This document shows, in pieces, positions 17,395-25,377 of a DNA stretch of 64,000 bases. The notes under the pieces are model-generated. The model was not told where the DNA came from. It saw only the letters and a program-made list of their open reading frames with translations, and did no database searches. The stretch lies in the NCBI RefSeq assembly GCF_025231485.1, contig NZ_CP104003.1, positions 2,666,001-2,730,000 of the forward strand, given 5' to 3'. The position numbers and the translations under genes were made by a program. Position 1 is the first letter of the stretch. Each line of letters opens with the position of its first letter. Source of the stretch: Salinirubellus salinus. GTDB taxonomy: Archaea; Halobacteriota; Halobacteria; Halobacteriales; Haloarculaceae.

Positions 17395-18813
17395 TCAGTC
17401 GCCGGTCTCGGCGTCGCCCTCACCCCCGGGCCGGTAGGCGCGGCTCACGGTCAGCCACGCGCCGGTCCGGAACCGTGCGACGTTGACGAGGACGGGGACG
17501 CCCGTCTCGGCCAGCAGCGCGAGCAGGAGTGCGGTCGGCCCGAGCGCCGTCACCGTCCCGAGCCACGCCACCGGGAGCGTGACGAGGTAGAGTCCGGCGA
17601 GCGTGGCGAGGAACGGGACGCGCGTGTCGCCGGCGCCGCGCAGCGCGCCCGTCACGGAGCCGTCGACCCCGAGCGGGATGGACGAGAGCGCCGCGACAGC
17701 GACGAACGTGGCGGTCACCGCGACGGCGCCGTCGTCGACGAAGACGGCCGCGACGGGGTCCGCGAGCGCGACGACGGCCACCGCCGCCAGCGTGTAGACG
17801 ACGAGCGAGAGCTTCGTTATCTCGCGGCCGTAGGCCAGCGCCAGCGGTTCGTCCGCCGCGCCGAGCGCCTGCCCGACGAGCGTCGAGGAGGCGATGGAGA
17901 ACCCCCACGTGAAGCTCCCGAGCAACTGGCGAACCTGTCGGGCGACCCCCACGGCGGCGAGGACGACCGAACCGAACGTCGCGGCGATGGCCAGCAGCGG
18001 GAACACGGCGACGCCCTGTGCGACCCGGCGGGCGACGAGCGGAGCGGAGACCCGTCCCAGCTGTCCGAGGAGGTCGCGCTCCGGCCACGGGCCGAGACCG
18101 ACCGGGATGGGGCTGGCACCACGGCCGCCGTAGCTCCGGCCGACCATCCCCCACGCGAAGATGACGGCGACGAGACCGGTGGCGAGCGCCGTCCCCAGAC
18201 CGGCACCCGCGACGCCCATCCCGAGGCCGAAGACGAACGTCGCGCTGAGGACGACGTTGAGGGCGGCGCCGGCGGCCCGGATGGCCATCGGGGTGCGGGT
18301 GTCGCCGACGCCGGCGTAGGTCCGCGAGGCGACGAGGTTCAGCGCCTCGAAGACGAGGCCAGGCGCGACGAAGGCGAGGTAGATGGCGCCGTAGCGGGCC
18401 GCGTCGGGGGCGCTCCCCACGACGTCGACGAGCGGCCGGGCGCCGAGGCCGAACAGGGCTGCGACCGGTATCGAGAGCGCCGCCGCGAGCGCGAGGCTGG
18501 CGACGACCACCGCACGGGCGCGGTCGTTCTCGCCACCACCGTAGTTCTGTGAGACGAGCGCGAGCGTCCCACCGGCCAGCCCGATGAACGCGAGTTTCCC
18601 GACCGTCCAGAACGCGTTGGCGACGGTGAGACCGGCGACGGCCTCGGCGCCCACCGCGATGCCGACGATGGCGAGGTCGACGGTGCGTTTCGACATGATG
18701 GCGAAGCCGGTGACCACACGGGGCCACGAGAGGTCGACCGTCTCCGCCAGCCGCGGCTCCGCGATGACGTTCGCGCCGGCGAGCAGACCGGCCAGTCGGC
18801 GGAGCCAGGACAC
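17395..18813 (-). CDS. MATE-family efflux transporter
   Basis: A 472-residue protein with 12 membrane helices in two homologous halves. Motifs such as LSWPRVVTGFAIMSKRTVDLAIVG and VGDTRTPMAIRAAGAALNVVLSATFVFGLG in the N-half recur as GAGDTRVPFLATLAGLYLVTLPVAWLG in the C-half, the hallmark of MATE exporters. It probably extrudes a cationic compound by Na+ or H+ antiport; the substrate is unknown. It is followed downstream by the PQQ sugar dehydrogenase gene on the same strand, with ~48 bases between. Confidence 0.88.
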   Translation of the reverse strand: MSWLRRLAGLLAGANVIAEPRLAETVDLSWPRVVTGFAIMSKRTVDLAIVGIAVGAEAVAGLTVANAFWTVGKLAFIGLAGGTLALVSQNYGGGENDRARAVVVASLALAAALSIPVAALFGLGARPLVDVVGSAPDAARYGAIYLAFVAPGLVFEALNLVASRTYAGVGDTRTPMAIRAAGAALNVVLSATFVFGLGMGVAGAGLGTALATGLVAVIFAWGMVGRSYGGRGASPIPVGLGPWPERDLLGQLGRVSAPLVARRVAQGVAVFPLLAIAATFGSVVLAAVGVARQVRQLLGSFTWGFSIASSTLVGQALGAADEPLALAYGREITKLSLVVYTLAAVAVVALADPVAAVFVDDGAVAVTATFVAVAALSSIPLGVDGSVTGALRGAGDTRVPFLATLAGLYLVTLPVAWLGTVTALGPTALLLALLAETGVPVLVNVARFRTGAWLTVSRAYRPGGEGDAETGD

Positions 18814-18863
18814 GTCGGGACGACGGGCGAGCGGCGTTTAGCCGTTGTCGTCGCGGAAGCCCC

Positions 18864-19529
18864 TCACCCCGACCGGCGGAGCGACAGCGAGTGGTCCCGA
18901 CGCTCGACCGTGTACCCCTGCGCGGCGAGCGCCGCCTCGCGGTACCGCTCGGCGACGAGCCACTGCGGGACGCGGTTCGGACCGAACCGGCGGTCCGAGT
19001 CCACCGTCACGTCGACGACCGTCCCCCCGTCGTCTCCCGCCTCGGCGACCGAGACCCGGTAGGTCGCCCACGGCTCGCCGTCGGCGGTGACCCGGAGTTC
19101 GAGTGCGTCGCTGGCGGCGTCGCCGTCCGTGGTCGCCGCCACGCGCATCTCGACCGACCGCAGCCCGAGCAGGTACGAGAGTTCGTAGACGGCGCCGTCG
19201 TCGGTCCGGCGGACGGTGTCGGCGATGCCCCACTGGAAGGCGAGGACAGGGGGCGTCGGTCCCGCGAACGCCTCCCGGACCGTCTCGGGACGGGCGTCGG
19301 TCCGGAGGCGGGCGGTGCCGTCGGACGTGAACGTCGGGAACTGGACGGCGGCAGCGAGCACGACGACGGCGAGCGCGGCCTGCAGGCCGGGGAGGAACGC
19401 GAACGCGACGGCCGCACCGCCGGCGGCGACGAGGAGCGCGAACCCGGTGCTCAGCGGGCGTTCGAGACGACGGTACCGCTCGGCGACGGCGACCGCCTCG
19501 TCTGGCGGGTCGACGGTGCTGGAGGGCAT
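18864..19529 (-). CDS. Hypothetical membrane-anchored protein (221 aa)
   Basis: Two adjacent membrane helices (about residues 29-63: TGFALLVAAGGAAVAFAF and AALAVVVLAAAVQFPTF) are followed by a ~150-residue beta-rich domain with alternating hydrophobic strands, ending AAQGYTVERRDHSLSLRRSG. The soluble domain has the feel of a START/SRPBCC-like fold, but I cannot assign it. The ATG at 19529 (MPSSTVDPPDEAVAVAERYRR) is chosen because upstream sequence in this frame is arginine-rich noncoding. It lies ~50 bases upstream of the MATE gene on the same strand and may share its transcript. Confidence 0.6.
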   Translation of the reverse strand: MPSSTVDPPDEAVAVAERYRRLERPLSTGFALLVAAGGAAVAFAFLPGLQAALAVVVLAAAVQFPTFTSDGTARLRTDARPETVREAFAGPTPPVLAFQWGIADTVRRTDDGAVYELSYLLGLRSVEMRVAATTDGDAASDALELRVTADGEPWATYRVSVAEAGDDGGTVVDVTVDSDRRFGPNRVPQWLVAERYREAALAAQGYTVERRDHSLSLRRSG

Positions 19530-19802
19530 CTGTCGGGGGCAGGACCGGCCGGACCGTAGGTCTGTCCGTCGTCGTCGACTCCCCCGTCGCCCGAACGCGG
19601 ACCCCCACCGTCTCGTAGGGGAGAAATAACACCGATACGTTACTTTCCGTCGACGGCCCCGAGCGGCCGACTGCGACGGCCCACGGCCCGGAGTCGGACA
19701 GAGCGTGTGTTCGTTGTGTGACGAGCTATGCTGAATGCTATCACTTCTCGTCTCCTGGGAACGACCGCCCCGACCTAACACCGAGGACCGCCGAGCTAGC
19801 GT

Positions 19803-21149
19803 ATGAGCGAGGCCTTCTCCGCGGACAGAACGGACGGACAGGTACCCCCGACGGGCGTCCGGGTCGGGGTGTTGAGTTTCCACAACAGCAAGGAGACGAA
19901 GGCCATCCTCAACGCGGTCCGGGCGCTTGGGCACGAGCCGGTCTGGCTCCGCGAGGAGAACACCCGGACGTGGACGGCCGACGGGCGGGTCCACTTCGAT
20001 CCCGACGTGGACGTCGTGGCGAACCGGCTGCTGACGACGAAGGCCTCGCACCCGCTCGACGACCTCGGGGTGGCGGCGAGCTACGACGCCGCCCGGCCCG
20101 TGCTGAACGCCCCCGACGCCGTGCTGCGGGCGGTCCACAAGTACGGCGCCGCGGCCACGCTCGCCGCCGCCGGCCTCCCCGTCCCGGACGCCTACATGGC
20201 GTTCGCCCACCGGACAATCAACGAGGACGCCCCCGTCGACGGGCGGACGGTGCACAAGCCGGCCATCGGGACGAACGGCGGGCGGATGACGGTCGTCGAG
20301 GCCGACGAGGCCGTCGCGCCGACCGTCGCCCGGCGGCGGGCGTTCCTCCAACAGTTCTTCGACGCTGGCGAGGGCCGGCCGTTCGACGTCCGCGTCTACG
20401 TGGTCGACGACCGGGTCGTCGGCGCGATGAAGCGGTACGCGCCGGCCGGCGAGTGGCGGACGAACGTGGCGCTCGGCGGCGAGGTCAAGGACTTCACCGA
20501 CGACCTCCCGGCCGAGGCCAGCGACCTCGCGAGGGACGCGACGGCCGTCCTCGGCCTCGACTACGCCGGCGTCGACCTGCTCCAGCGCGACGGGGAGTGG
20601 TACGTCCTCGAGGTGAACGCCACGGCCGGGTTCAAGGGGCTGTTCGAGGCGACCGGCGTGAGCCCCGCGCCCGCCATCGCCCGCCTCGCCATCGAGCGAG
20701 CGGAGGGGCGGGTCGACGACGACCGGGTGGCCGAACTCGTCACCACGCTCGACGACAGCGTCCCCGAGTGCCGGCCGGCGCCGGCGGCGGCGCCCACGGC
20801 GCCCGAGACAGTCGGCTACACCGAGAGCGTGGTCGTGAGCGGCGGGGGAGCGCTCGAGCACGCCGTCGCCAAGGCCGACACCGGTGCCCGGCGGACGAGT
20901 ATCGACGTGGACCTCGCCGCGGCCGTCGGTGCGGGCCCGCTCGTCGGCACGACACGAGTGCGGTCGGGGACGACCCAGAGCGGCACGAAGCGGCCGCTCG
21001 TCGACCTCTCGGTGAAGGTCGGCGGCCGGTGGCACACCACCACCGCCAGCGTCGAGGACCGGAGCCACATGCGCTATCCCGTCCTCCTCGGGCGCGACGT
21101 CCTCCGGGGCTACCACGTCGACGTCCAGCGCCGGGTGGACGAGGAGTGA
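19803..21149 (+). CDS. RimK-type ATP-grasp glutamate ligase fused to RimB/retropepsin-like protease domain
   Basis: 448 residues in two parts. Residues ~15-320 are a RimK-like ATP-grasp ligase: N-terminal preATP fold, PVDGRTVHKPAIGTNGG (nucleotide-binding lysine and glycine loop), RPFDVRVYVV, then VDLLQRDGEWYVLEVNATAGFKG (metal-binding E and N). Residues ~335-445 match the RimK-associated protease family: KADTGARRTSID, where DTG is the retropepsin-like aspartate motif, and DRSHMRYPVLLGRDVL. In bacteria RimK adds glutamates to a protein and a separate RimB-type protease removes them; here both lie on one chain. The target is unknown. Confidence 0.85.
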   Translation: MSEAFSADRTDGQVPPTGVRVGVLSFHNSKETKAILNAVRALGHEPVWLREENTRTWTADGRVHFDPDVDVVANRLLTTKASHPLDDLGVAASYDAARPVLNAPDAVLRAVHKYGAAATLAAAGLPVPDAYMAFAHRTINEDAPVDGRTVHKPAIGTNGGRMTVVEADEAVAPTVARRRAFLQQFFDAGEGRPFDVRVYVVDDRVVGAMKRYAPAGEWRTNVALGGEVKDFTDDLPAEASDLARDATAVLGLDYAGVDLLQRDGEWYVLEVNATAGFKGLFEATGVSPAPAIARLAIERAEGRVDDDRVAELVTTLDDSVPECRPAPAAAPTAPETVGYTESVVVSGGGALEHAVAKADTGARRTSIDVDLAAAVGAGPLVGTTRVRSGTTQSGTKRPLVDLSVKVGGRWHTTTASVEDRSHMRYPVLLGRDVLRGYHVDVQRRVDEE

Positions 21150-21180
21150 CCGCAGCCCGACGCCACCGGAGGGGAGCGCG

Positions 21181-21321
21181 GTGAGCCTCGAGACGCTCTG
21201 TCAGATCTGCGAATCGGCACCCGCGGCGTACCAGTGTCGGCGCTGTGGCGCGCTGGTGTGTCCGGCGCACTACGACGAGGAGACGGGGCTCTGTACCGAC
21301 TGTGCCGCGGCGGTCCCGTGA
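21181..21321 (+). CDS. HIT-type zinc finger mini-protein (46 aa)
   Basis: GTG-initiated 46-residue protein, VSLETLCQICESAPAAYQC and onward, ending TDCAAAVP. It has eight evenly spaced ligands: C7-x2-C10, C19-x2-C22, C27-x2-H30 and C38-x2-C41, the treble-clef HIT zinc-finger pattern. Cys/His content this ordered is unlikely by chance. It begins 31 bases after the RimK-RimB gene stop, so the two are probably co-transcribed, and ends 7 bases before tRNA-Ser. Its role is unknown; zinc mini-proteins of this kind often bind RNA or protein partners. Confidence 0.8.
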   Translation: MSLETLCQICESAPAAYQCRRCGALVCPAHYDEETGLCTDCAAAVP

Positions 21322-21328
21322 GCGGCGT

Positions 21329-21412
21329 GGTGGAGTGACCGAGCGGACCAAGGTGCCCGCCTGGAAAGCGGGTGGCCGAGAGGCCACGTGGGTTCGAATC
21401 CCACCTCCACCG
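21329..21412 (+). tRNA. tRNA-Ser (anticodon GGA)
   Basis: 84 nt class II tRNA. The acceptor stem pairs GGTGGAG (21329-21335) with CTCCACC (21405-21411), discriminator G. The anticodon stem pairs CCCGC with GCGGG around the loop CTGGAAA, anticodon GGA at 21363-21365. A long variable arm TGGCC-GAGA-GGCCA identifies serine. The T arm is GTGGG-TTCGAAT-CCCAC (21388-21404). The 3' CCA is not encoded, as usual in haloarchaea. Its 3' portion is repeated downstream. Confidence 0.95.
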
Positions 21413-21560
21413 TCGCCCCGCGAACGACAGTGAGCGGTGGCGAGAGACAGTGGATTCGAACCCTACCGGTCGCGCGCAACGAGCGGCGCGAGAGAGCACG
21501 TCCGGGTCCGGTTCGAATCCCACCTCCACCGTCGCCCCGCGAACGACACTGAGCGGTGGC
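21391..21560 (+). repeat. Tandem copies of the tRNA-Ser 3' end and flank
   Basis: A 51-bp sequence comprising the T-arm/acceptor 3' half of tRNA-Ser plus 29 bases of downstream flank (21391-21441) recurs at 21510-21560 with a single mismatch, 119 bases away. Between them, about 21450-21500 is a shorter, diverged copy beginning ATTCGAACCCTACC and ending in a similar GGCGCGAGAGA. Duplicated tRNA 3' ends are the classic footprint of tyrosine-integrase elements (attL/attR). No element lies between the copies, so these look like scars of past integration and excision or small tandem duplications. Confidence 0.75.
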
Positions 21561-21597
21561 CACGAACGGTTTTGCCGGCCCGGCGAGGAGGCGTGGT

Positions 21598-22428
21598 ATG
21601 GACCTCCGTCTCGACCACGTCACCGTCGCCGGGCGGTCGCTCGACGCACTCGACGCGGCGTTCTCGGGCGTCGGCCTCGACCCGACCTACGGCGGCACCC
21701 ACTCGAACGGCGTCACGCACATGTCGACCCTGCCGTTCCCCGACGGGACCTACCTCGAGTGCATCTCGACGCGCGAGGCGGGCGCGGCCTCGCCGTGGTG
21801 GGACGCCCACATCCGGACCGACGCTGGCCCCTGCGCGTGGTGCGTCCGGGTGCCCGACGCAGGCGAGGCGGCCGAGACGCTCCGTGACCGCGGCGTCGCC
21901 GTCGACGGCCCGCACGAGTTCGCCCGCGAGCGCCCCGACGGGACCCGACTGGCGTGGGAACTCGTCTACCTCGGTGGCGGCGAACCGGGGGCTGTCCTGC
22001 CGTTCTGCATCGCGGACACGACTCCGCGGGAGTGGCGCGTCGGCGACCCGAGGGCCGGGACTGGCGTCACGGGAATCGAGACGGTCGTGGTCGGCGTCCC
22101 GACCCTCGAGGCGGCGAGCGAGCGACTCCGGGCCGCGTTCGACCTCGGGGCGCCGACGGCGGACGAGAGCGAACGACTCGGGGCACGGGTGGCCCGGTTC
22201 CCGGACGCCCCGGTCGCGCTGGCGGCGCCGCTCGGTGACGGGTGGCTCGCCGAGCGACTCGAGACCGTGGGTGCCAGCCCGTGTGCCTACCTCTTCGAGG
22301 CCGAGGCGGGCGTGACCGACCGGTATCCCGTCCTGACGAGGGAGCCGTGGGGCGAGCGGGAGGCCGCGTGGCTCGACCCCGACGGCCTCGGCGGGCTCCG
22401 ACACCTCGGGCTGGTCGAGGGGGCCTGA
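21598..22428 (+). CDS. VOC (glyoxalase-like) family protein
   Basis: A 276-residue protein with two vicinal-oxygen-chelate-type modules. It begins MDLRLDHVTVAGRSLDALDAAF, the first VOC strand with a metal-ligand-position His. THMSTLPFPDGTYLECIS follows (second ligand position, terminal Glu in LECI), then a second half starting at GIETVVVGVPTLEAASERL. The layout is that of the glyoxalase-like domain family rather than a specific dioxygenase or glyoxalase I. Substrate unknown. The ATG at 21598 matches the domain start; upstream sequence is the tRNA repeat array. Confidence 0.78.
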   Translation: MDLRLDHVTVAGRSLDALDAAFSGVGLDPTYGGTHSNGVTHMSTLPFPDGTYLECISTREAGAASPWWDAHIRTDAGPCAWCVRVPDAGEAAETLRDRGVAVDGPHEFARERPDGTRLAWELVYLGGGEPGAVLPFCIADTTPREWRVGDPRAGTGVTGIETVVVGVPTLEAASERLRAAFDLGAPTADESERLGARVARFPDAPVALAAPLGDGWLAERLETVGASPCAYLFEAEAGVTDRYPVLTREPWGEREAAWLDPDGLGGLRHLGLVEGA

Positions 22429-22444
22429 ACCGGGACGGGCGGAC

Positions 22445-23179
22445 TCAGCCCAGCCGCGCCTCCCAGTCGTCGGCCGCCATCGACTCGCCCGTGACCCCGC
22501 CCGGCCCCTGCGCCGCGAGGAGCACCGCGGCCTCGTTCATCACGTCAGGCTGGAGGATGGACTGGCGTTCCTCGTCCGGCAGGTGGTCCCAGAAGGCGGT
22601 GTTCACGCGGCCGCCGGGGTCGAGCGCGTTCACGTTGACTCCAGCGTCCTCGTAGTCCAGCGCCGTCGTCTTCGTCAGCCCCTCGAGCCCGAACTTCGAG
22701 GCGACGTAGGGGGCGTAGCCGGGCGCGGCCCGGCGACCGAGTCCGGAGGAGATGTTGACGACGTTCCCCTCACCGCGCTCGGCCATCCCGGGGAGGACGG
22801 CCCGAGAGCACTCGAACACGCCGGTGAGGTTCACGTCGAGGATGGTCCGCCAGCGCTCGGGGTCGATGTCGGCCAGCGGGCTGCCACCGTCGTCGAGACT
22901 CAGCAGACCGATGCCCGCGTTGTTGACGAGGGTGTCGACCCGGCCGAACCGGTCGTGGGCGTCGTCGACGGCCGCCGCGACCGCCTCGCCGTCGGTCACG
23001 TCCGCAGGCGTGACGAGCGTCTCGCCGTCGGCCTCCGCGGCGACCGATTCGAGTTCGGCCTCGTCGCGGGCGAGCAGGACCACCCGTGCGCCCTCCTCGG
23101 CGAAGCGGAGGCTCATCTCGCGGCCGAGGCCTCGGCTCGCGCCCGTCACCAGTATCACGTCGTCGTCGAGTCGTGTCAC
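22445..23179 (-). CDS. Short-chain dehydrogenase/reductase (SDR)
   Basis: A 244-residue classical SDR: cofactor motif VTGASRGLGREM (TGxxxGxG), NNAGIG, catalytic Ser in NISSGLGRR and YVASKFG (YxxxK; Tyr/Lys). The loop after strand beta-2 (LARDEAELESV) suggests a preference for NADP(H). Length and motif spacing are canonical. The substrate alcohol or ketone cannot be inferred. It converges on the VOC gene, and the start is ~50 bases from the RNase HI gene stop on the same strand. Confidence 0.87.
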   Translation of the reverse strand: MTRLDDDVILVTGASRGLGREMSLRFAEEGARVVLLARDEAELESVAAEADGETLVTPADVTDGEAVAAAVDDAHDRFGRVDTLVNNAGIGLLSLDDGGSPLADIDPERWRTILDVNLTGVFECSRAVLPGMAERGEGNVVNISSGLGRRAAPGYAPYVASKFGLEGLTKTTALDYEDAGVNVNALDPGGRVNTAFWDHLPDEERQSILQPDVMNEAAVLLAAQGPGGVTGESMAADDWEARLG

Positions 23180-23231
23180 GGCTAGTCAGTGGTGGGGACG
23201 GACAAGACGGTTCCCCCGACCGGGTGACGAC

Positions 23232-23912
23232 TCAGGGCCCGAGCGCTGCGAGGTCCGCACCCACGGTCGCCAGCGCGTCCGCCGGGTTCGGGTCGTGGTC
23301 CGCGAGGTGGGTCCACTCGTGGGCGGGGACCTGCCCAAGGAGGTCGCGGATGGCCGCGGCGTAGCCGTCGCAGCCGGGGTGCGGCGGCTCGTCGTCCCAG
23401 ACGTTCCGTATCACGGTCGTCGAGTCGATGCGGACCTCCAGCGGCGTGTCGGGGTACCACCGACAGACCGCGTCGAGGCCGAGGTGGAGCGCGGCGTACT
23501 CGGCGACGTTGTTCCCGCTGTTCGAGCCGACCGGACGGCCGAGTTCCGCGAGCGTCTCGACGTCGGGGTCGAGCCGCACGTCACCGGGCGGGGTGTGGAC
23601 GCCGTCGACCAGCACCGCGCCCGCGCCAGCCGGGCCGGGGTTGCCGCGCGAACTCCCGTCGACGTACAGGACGAGCCGGTCGCCACGGAGGGGTGGCGGG
23701 GTGCGCTCGGGCGCCGGTTCGTCGAGGACGGCGTCGAACGCCGCCCGCAGGTCGGCGCTCGAGGTGTTCGGGCCGAACAGCCCGCCGATGCCGGGGACGG
23801 CCGCGTCCACCGCGTCGATGGCCGCCGCGAGGTCGTAGCCGTGGTGTGCGAGGACGCGGTCCGCGTGCTCGGCCAGCGGCGAGCGCGGCTCGGCCGGGAG
23901 GCGGTCGGTCAC
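23232..23912 (-). CDS. rnhA: Ribonuclease HI
   Basis: A 226-residue RNase H type 1 enzyme cleaving RNA in RNA-DNA hybrids. An ~80-residue helical N-terminal extension (AEHADRVLAHHGYDLAAAIDAV) precedes the catalytic fold. Acidic residues are in LYVDGSSRGNPGPAGAG (first Asp), NNVAEYAALHLGLD (Glu) and VRIDSTTVIRNVW (second Asp). The last acidic position is in HDPNPADALA. The start is taken as the GTG at 23912 (VTDRLPAEPR); no ATG lies in frame close by. Confidence 0.82.
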   Translation of the reverse strand: MTDRLPAEPRSPLAEHADRVLAHHGYDLAAAIDAVDAAVPGIGGLFGPNTSSADLRAAFDAVLDEPAPERTPPPLRGDRLVLYVDGSSRGNPGPAGAGAVLVDGVHTPPGDVRLDPDVETLAELGRPVGSNSGNNVAEYAALHLGLDAVCRWYPDTPLEVRIDSTTVIRNVWDDEPPHPGCDGYAAAIRDLLGQVPAHEWTHLADHDPNPADALATVGADLAALGP

Positions 23913-24033
23913 GGCACCACCGGCGTCATGGCCCCACGTGTCTCGCAGTGGCCCTATCGGTGTCGGTCGCCCGGCGGGTAGTGGCGGTCCGTCGTCGGCC
24001 GGGTTTTTACGCCCCCGTGTGAAACGGTGGCGC

Positions 24034-25374
24034 ATGTCCGGAGAGTACCTCAAGTCGGCCGCCGACGCGTCGCTCGAGATCCCACGCGAGGTGACCGAGT
24101 CGGTGCGCGACATCGTCGACACGGTTCGAGACGACGGCGACGCGGGCGTTCGAGAACTCACACGACGGTTCGACGATGTCGAGCGCGAGGCGCTGCGCGT
24201 GAGCGACGCCGAACTCGAGGCGGCCGCGGCCGAACTCACGGCGGCCGAGCGACGGACCATCGACAACACCATCGAGAACGTCCGGGCGTTCCACGAGGAG
24301 CAGTTCGCCCACCTCGACGGGTTCGAGACGGAGTTCGGCGACGGCATCACGCTCGGGACGCGGCTGGTGCCCATCGAGCGGGCCGGCGTCTACGTCCCCG
24401 GCGGCCGGAAACCGCTCGTCGCGGCGCCGGCGATGACCATCGTCCCCGCGGTCATCGCCGGGGTCGAGGAGGTGGTCGCATGTGCCCCGCCGCAGGCCGA
24501 CGGCTCCGTCCAGCCGGCACAGCTCTACGCGATGGACCGGGCCGGGGCCGACGAGATATACGTCGCCGGCGGCGCACAGGCCGTCGCCGCGATGGCGTAC
24601 GGCACCGAGTCGATCCCGGCCGTCGAGAAGATAACCGGGCCGGGGAACGTGTTCGTCATCGAGGCGAAACGGCAGGTGTACGGCCACGTCGGCATCGACT
24701 TCCTCGCCGGGCCGAGCGAGGTGCTGATACTCGCGGACGAGACGGCCGACCCCAAACTCGTCGCCGGTGACCTCCTCGCACAGGCCGAGCACGACCCGCG
24801 CGCACGGACGATTCTCGTCGCCACGGACCGTGACCTCGCGGCGGCGGCCGTCGACGAACTCCACGACCAGCTGTCGACACTCCGGACCGAGGACGTCGCC
24901 CGCGAGAGCTGGGACGACAACGGCGAGGTGGTGGTCGTCGACGACGTGTCGGAGGCCGTGGCGGTGGCCAACGAGTGGGCACCCGAGCACCTGCAGGTGA
25001 TGACAGACGACCCGCGAGCGTTGCTGGAGGACCTCCACAACTACGGCTCGCTGTTCCTCGGGCACCACGCACCCGTGGTCTTCGGCGACAAGGCCGTCGG
25101 GACGAACCACACGCTCCCGACGCTGGAGGTGGCCCGCTACAGCGGCGGTATCAACGTCACGACGTACCTGAAAGTGCAGACCCACCAGCACCTCACGGCC
25201 GAGGGGGCCGACAGTATCGCGCCGTGGGCCGCGAAGATCTGCGAGATGGAGGGGACCCACGCCCACCAGCTCTCGGCCGAGCGGCGCATCCAGTCGGCGG
25301 AGAGTCGTGCCCTCGCTCGCGAACTCGAACTGGAATCCGGGGGCGCCGTCGACCTCTCGGAGTCGGAGGACTGA
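24034..25374 (+). CDS. Histidinol dehydrogenase family protein (HisD/HpsN-like)
   Basis: A 446-residue zinc/NAD dehydrogenase of the HisD fold: KITGPGNVFVIEAKRQV, AGPSEVLILAD, AQAEHDP (Gln and His zinc ligands), NEWAPEHLQ (Glu-His catalytic pair), GDKAVGTNHTLPT (Asp ligand) and EGTHAHQLS (last His ligand). Several details (EYLKSA N-terminus, NYGSLFLG, GDKAVGTNH, SGGINVTTYLKVQTHQHLT) resemble sulfopropanediol dehydrogenase HpsN and related paralogues more than biosynthetic HisD. Oxidation of a diol other than histidinol is therefore quite possible. No other his genes are near. The SDR gene follows after 3 bases. TTTTTACG upstream gives a nearly leaderless start. Confidence 0.8.
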   Translation: MSGEYLKSAADASLEIPREVTESVRDIVDTVRDDGDAGVRELTRRFDDVEREALRVSDAELEAAAAELTAAERRTIDNTIENVRAFHEEQFAHLDGFETEFGDGITLGTRLVPIERAGVYVPGGRKPLVAAPAMTIVPAVIAGVEEVVACAPPQADGSVQPAQLYAMDRAGADEIYVAGGAQAVAAMAYGTESIPAVEKITGPGNVFVIEAKRQVYGHVGIDFLAGPSEVLILADETADPKLVAGDLLAQAEHDPRARTILVATDRDLAAAAVDELHDQLSTLRTEDVARESWDDNGEVVVVDDVSEAVAVANEWAPEHLQVMTDDPRALLEDLHNYGSLFLGHHAPVVFGDKAVGTNHTLPTLEVARYSGGINVTTYLKVQTHQHLTAEGADSIAPWAAKICEMEGTHAHQLSAERRIQSAESRALARELELESGGAVDLSESED

Positions 25375-25377
25375 GCC

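Noticed and set aside
21391-21560. Repeat array considered as CRISPR
   Set aside because: Repeats are tRNA 3'-end copies with unequal spacing, only two near-identical units and no cas genes.
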